14,233 nucleotides of DNA from CAYMLQ01 sp964390795 (lineage in GTDB: Bacteria; Verrucomicrobiota; Kiritimatiellia; RFP12; UBA1067), in the NCBI GenBank assembly GCA_964390795.1, contig CAYMLQ010000116.1:1-14233 (forward strand). Reading direction: 5' to 3'. Of the stretch, positions 13,469-14,233 are shown in pieces. Under the pieces are notes generated by a model. It did no database searches. It saw only the letters and a list, made by a program, of their open reading frames with translations, and had not been told where the DNA came from. Both the position numbers and the translations under genes were made by a program. Every line of letters begins with the position of its first letter. Position 1 is the first letter of the stretch.

Positions 13469-13911
13469 TCATACAGTCATTGAAAGTGGTTTTAGATGAG
13501 GCGGAGTTGTCGGCCAAGTTGAAAGACCGCTTGGCCTCGGTCAACCAGCTCAGGGATGCGACGCTCGGCCTGGCGCCTGGCGTCATCAAAATCGGCGGAA
13601 AATTTCAGGTCGGGCTTTCCATTCCGTTCGAGACGCAGTGGCGGGTGGATGTGGCGGAGCAGGGGAGCCGGCTTGCTGTGAAACTCGCGGCTGTGTCGGT
13701 CGGCTTTTTCGGCATGAGCGCCGCGACCGTGAGCGCACAGGTGATGAGCGCGCTGGCGCAAAAGCTGCAAGGGGTTTCGGGGGTTGCCGTTGAAAACGAC
13801 ACGATTCTGATAGATCCAGCCGTCTTGTTGGCCGCGAACGGCATCCGTCTGGAGGCTTCGGTCAGAAGGGTGGAGGTGCTGCAGGGGCGCGTGGAGATCG
13901 ACGTCGGCTGA
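13465..13911 (+). CDS. Conserved-looking small protein of unknown function, coupled to rimO
   Basis: 148 residues, not recognised. The ATG overlaps the rimO stop (ATGA, 4 bases) and has AAAAGGA (13453-13459) 5 bases upstream inside rimO, so translation is probably coupled. There is no signal peptide and no long hydrophobic helix. The pattern is mostly beta (GVIKIGGKFQVGLSIPFETQ, then WRVDVAEQ and RLAVKLAAVSVGF), a helix at about 88-103 (ATVSAQVMSALAQKLQ), then ILIDPAVLLAANGIRLEASV and VLQGRVEIDVG at the end. The general layout recalls lipid-binding LmeA/DUF2993-type proteins, but the resemblance is weak and no function is assigned. The good ribosome binding site, the overlap and a length ending cleanly before the next gene support a real gene. 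Confidence 0.75.
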   Translation: MIIQSLKVVLDEAELSAKLKDRLASVNQLRDATLGLAPGVIKIGGKFQVGLSIPFETQWRVDVAEQGSRLAVKLAAVSVGFFGMSAATVSAQVMSALAQKLQGVSGVAVENDTILIDPAVLLAANGIRLEASVRRVEVLQGRVEIDVG

Positions 13912-13938
13912 CGCACTGACCGGCAACGGTAGCCGCTT

Positions 13939-14233
13939 ATGGATACGAATTCATTTTTTCAGGACTTGGCGGTGATTCTCACGGTCGTGGGCTTCGTGGC
14001 AGCCGTATTCACGCGGCTGGGCTGGCCCAAAGTGATCGGCTATATTCTGGCCGGTACGATCATCGGCAAATACACCCTCGGCGGATCGTTCGTGATCAAC
14101 GAAGGCAGCATCAAGGTGCTGGGGCAGATCGGCGTGGTCTTCCTGATGTTCACGATGGGGCTGGATTTCAGCGTGAGAAAGTTGAGGAAGGTCGGCCATG
14201 TGATCTTTCCGACGGCGGTTCTGGACATGGCTG
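13939..14233 (+). CDS. Kef-type cation:proton antiporter, N-terminal part (3' truncated by window edge)
   Basis: Inner-membrane monovalent cation:proton antiporter of the CPA2 family. The first 98 residues show helix 1 (FQDLAVILTVVGFVAAVF), RLGWPKVIGYILAGTIIGKY, a loop, and helix 3 with IKVLGQIGVVFLMFTMGLDF, then SVRKLRK. PxVIGYILAGxxxG and LGQIGVVFLMFxxGL are hallmark blocks of KefB/KefC/YbaL-type membrane domains. The frame runs off the end of the window, so any C-terminal RCK/TrkA domain cannot be judged. The ATG is 27 bases after the preceding gene. No clear ribosome binding site is visible, only a weak GG-containing stretch, so the exact start is somewhat uncertain. Confidence 0.88.
   Translation, partial: MDTNSFFQDLAVILTVVGFVAAVFTRLGWPKVIGYILAGTIIGKYTLGGSFVINEGSIKVLGQIGVVFLMFTMGLDFSVRKLRKVGHVIFPTAVLDMA

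Noticed and set aside
1..14233. tRNA, rRNA, CRISPR array, insertion sequence or phage genes
   Set aside because: I saw no array of regular repeats, no transposase or integrase motifs, and nothing resembling tRNA or rRNA. Almost all of the window is accounted for by coding sequence.

Overview
The window is a high-GC, fully sense-oriented bacterial segment. Every gene I can support lies on the + strand, packed with short gaps (the longest non-coding stretch is about 154 bases). The giant exported protein in the middle, with BACON-like repeats, a DUF4082-like module, nested all-beta domains and a C-terminus ending in FYRVGV, resembles secreted proteins I associate with the PVC group (Kiritimatiellota, Lentisphaerota, Verrucomicrobiota). 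That assignment is an inference; there is no rRNA or other direct marker here.

Layout. (1) Bases 1-1880 hold amino-acid biosynthesis: the 3' end of the acetolactate synthase large subunit (ilvB), the complete regulatory subunit (ilvN), and shikimate dehydrogenase (aroE). (2) Bases 1927-3420 encode an exported PQQ-type beta-propeller protein. (3) Bases 3421-3574 are a short non-coding interval with a possible 16-codon ORF that has a good ribosome binding site, followed by three nearly contiguous hairpins. (4) Bases 3575-3982 encode a small membrane-anchored protein with a C-terminal zinc ribbon. (5) Bases 4037-12010 encode one secreted polypeptide of 2657 residues. (6) Bases 12107-13911 hold rimO and a translationally coupled small gene of unknown function. 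(7) The window ends inside a Kef-type cation:proton antiporter gene.

The main point of interest is the 2657-residue protein. It carries a gingipain-like cysteine protease (family C25) near the N-terminus and a complete subtilisin-like serine protease (family S8) with its own propeptide in the middle, both with apparently intact catalytic residues. They are separated by BACON-like spacer repeats, a nidogen-like domain and a beta-propeller that appears inserted inside a HYDIN-like domain. A second nested insertion (DUF4082-like within an Ig-like domain), a lectin/MAM-like domain, a calcium-loop motif and a short C-terminal beta domain follow. A surface or secreted degradative role is the simplest reading, with possible self-processing at the internal S8 propeptide; this is inference.

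The housekeeping genes on either side (ilvBN, aroE, rimO, kef) show no obvious functional link to the protease. I see no tRNA, rRNA, CRISPR, insertion sequence or phage gene.
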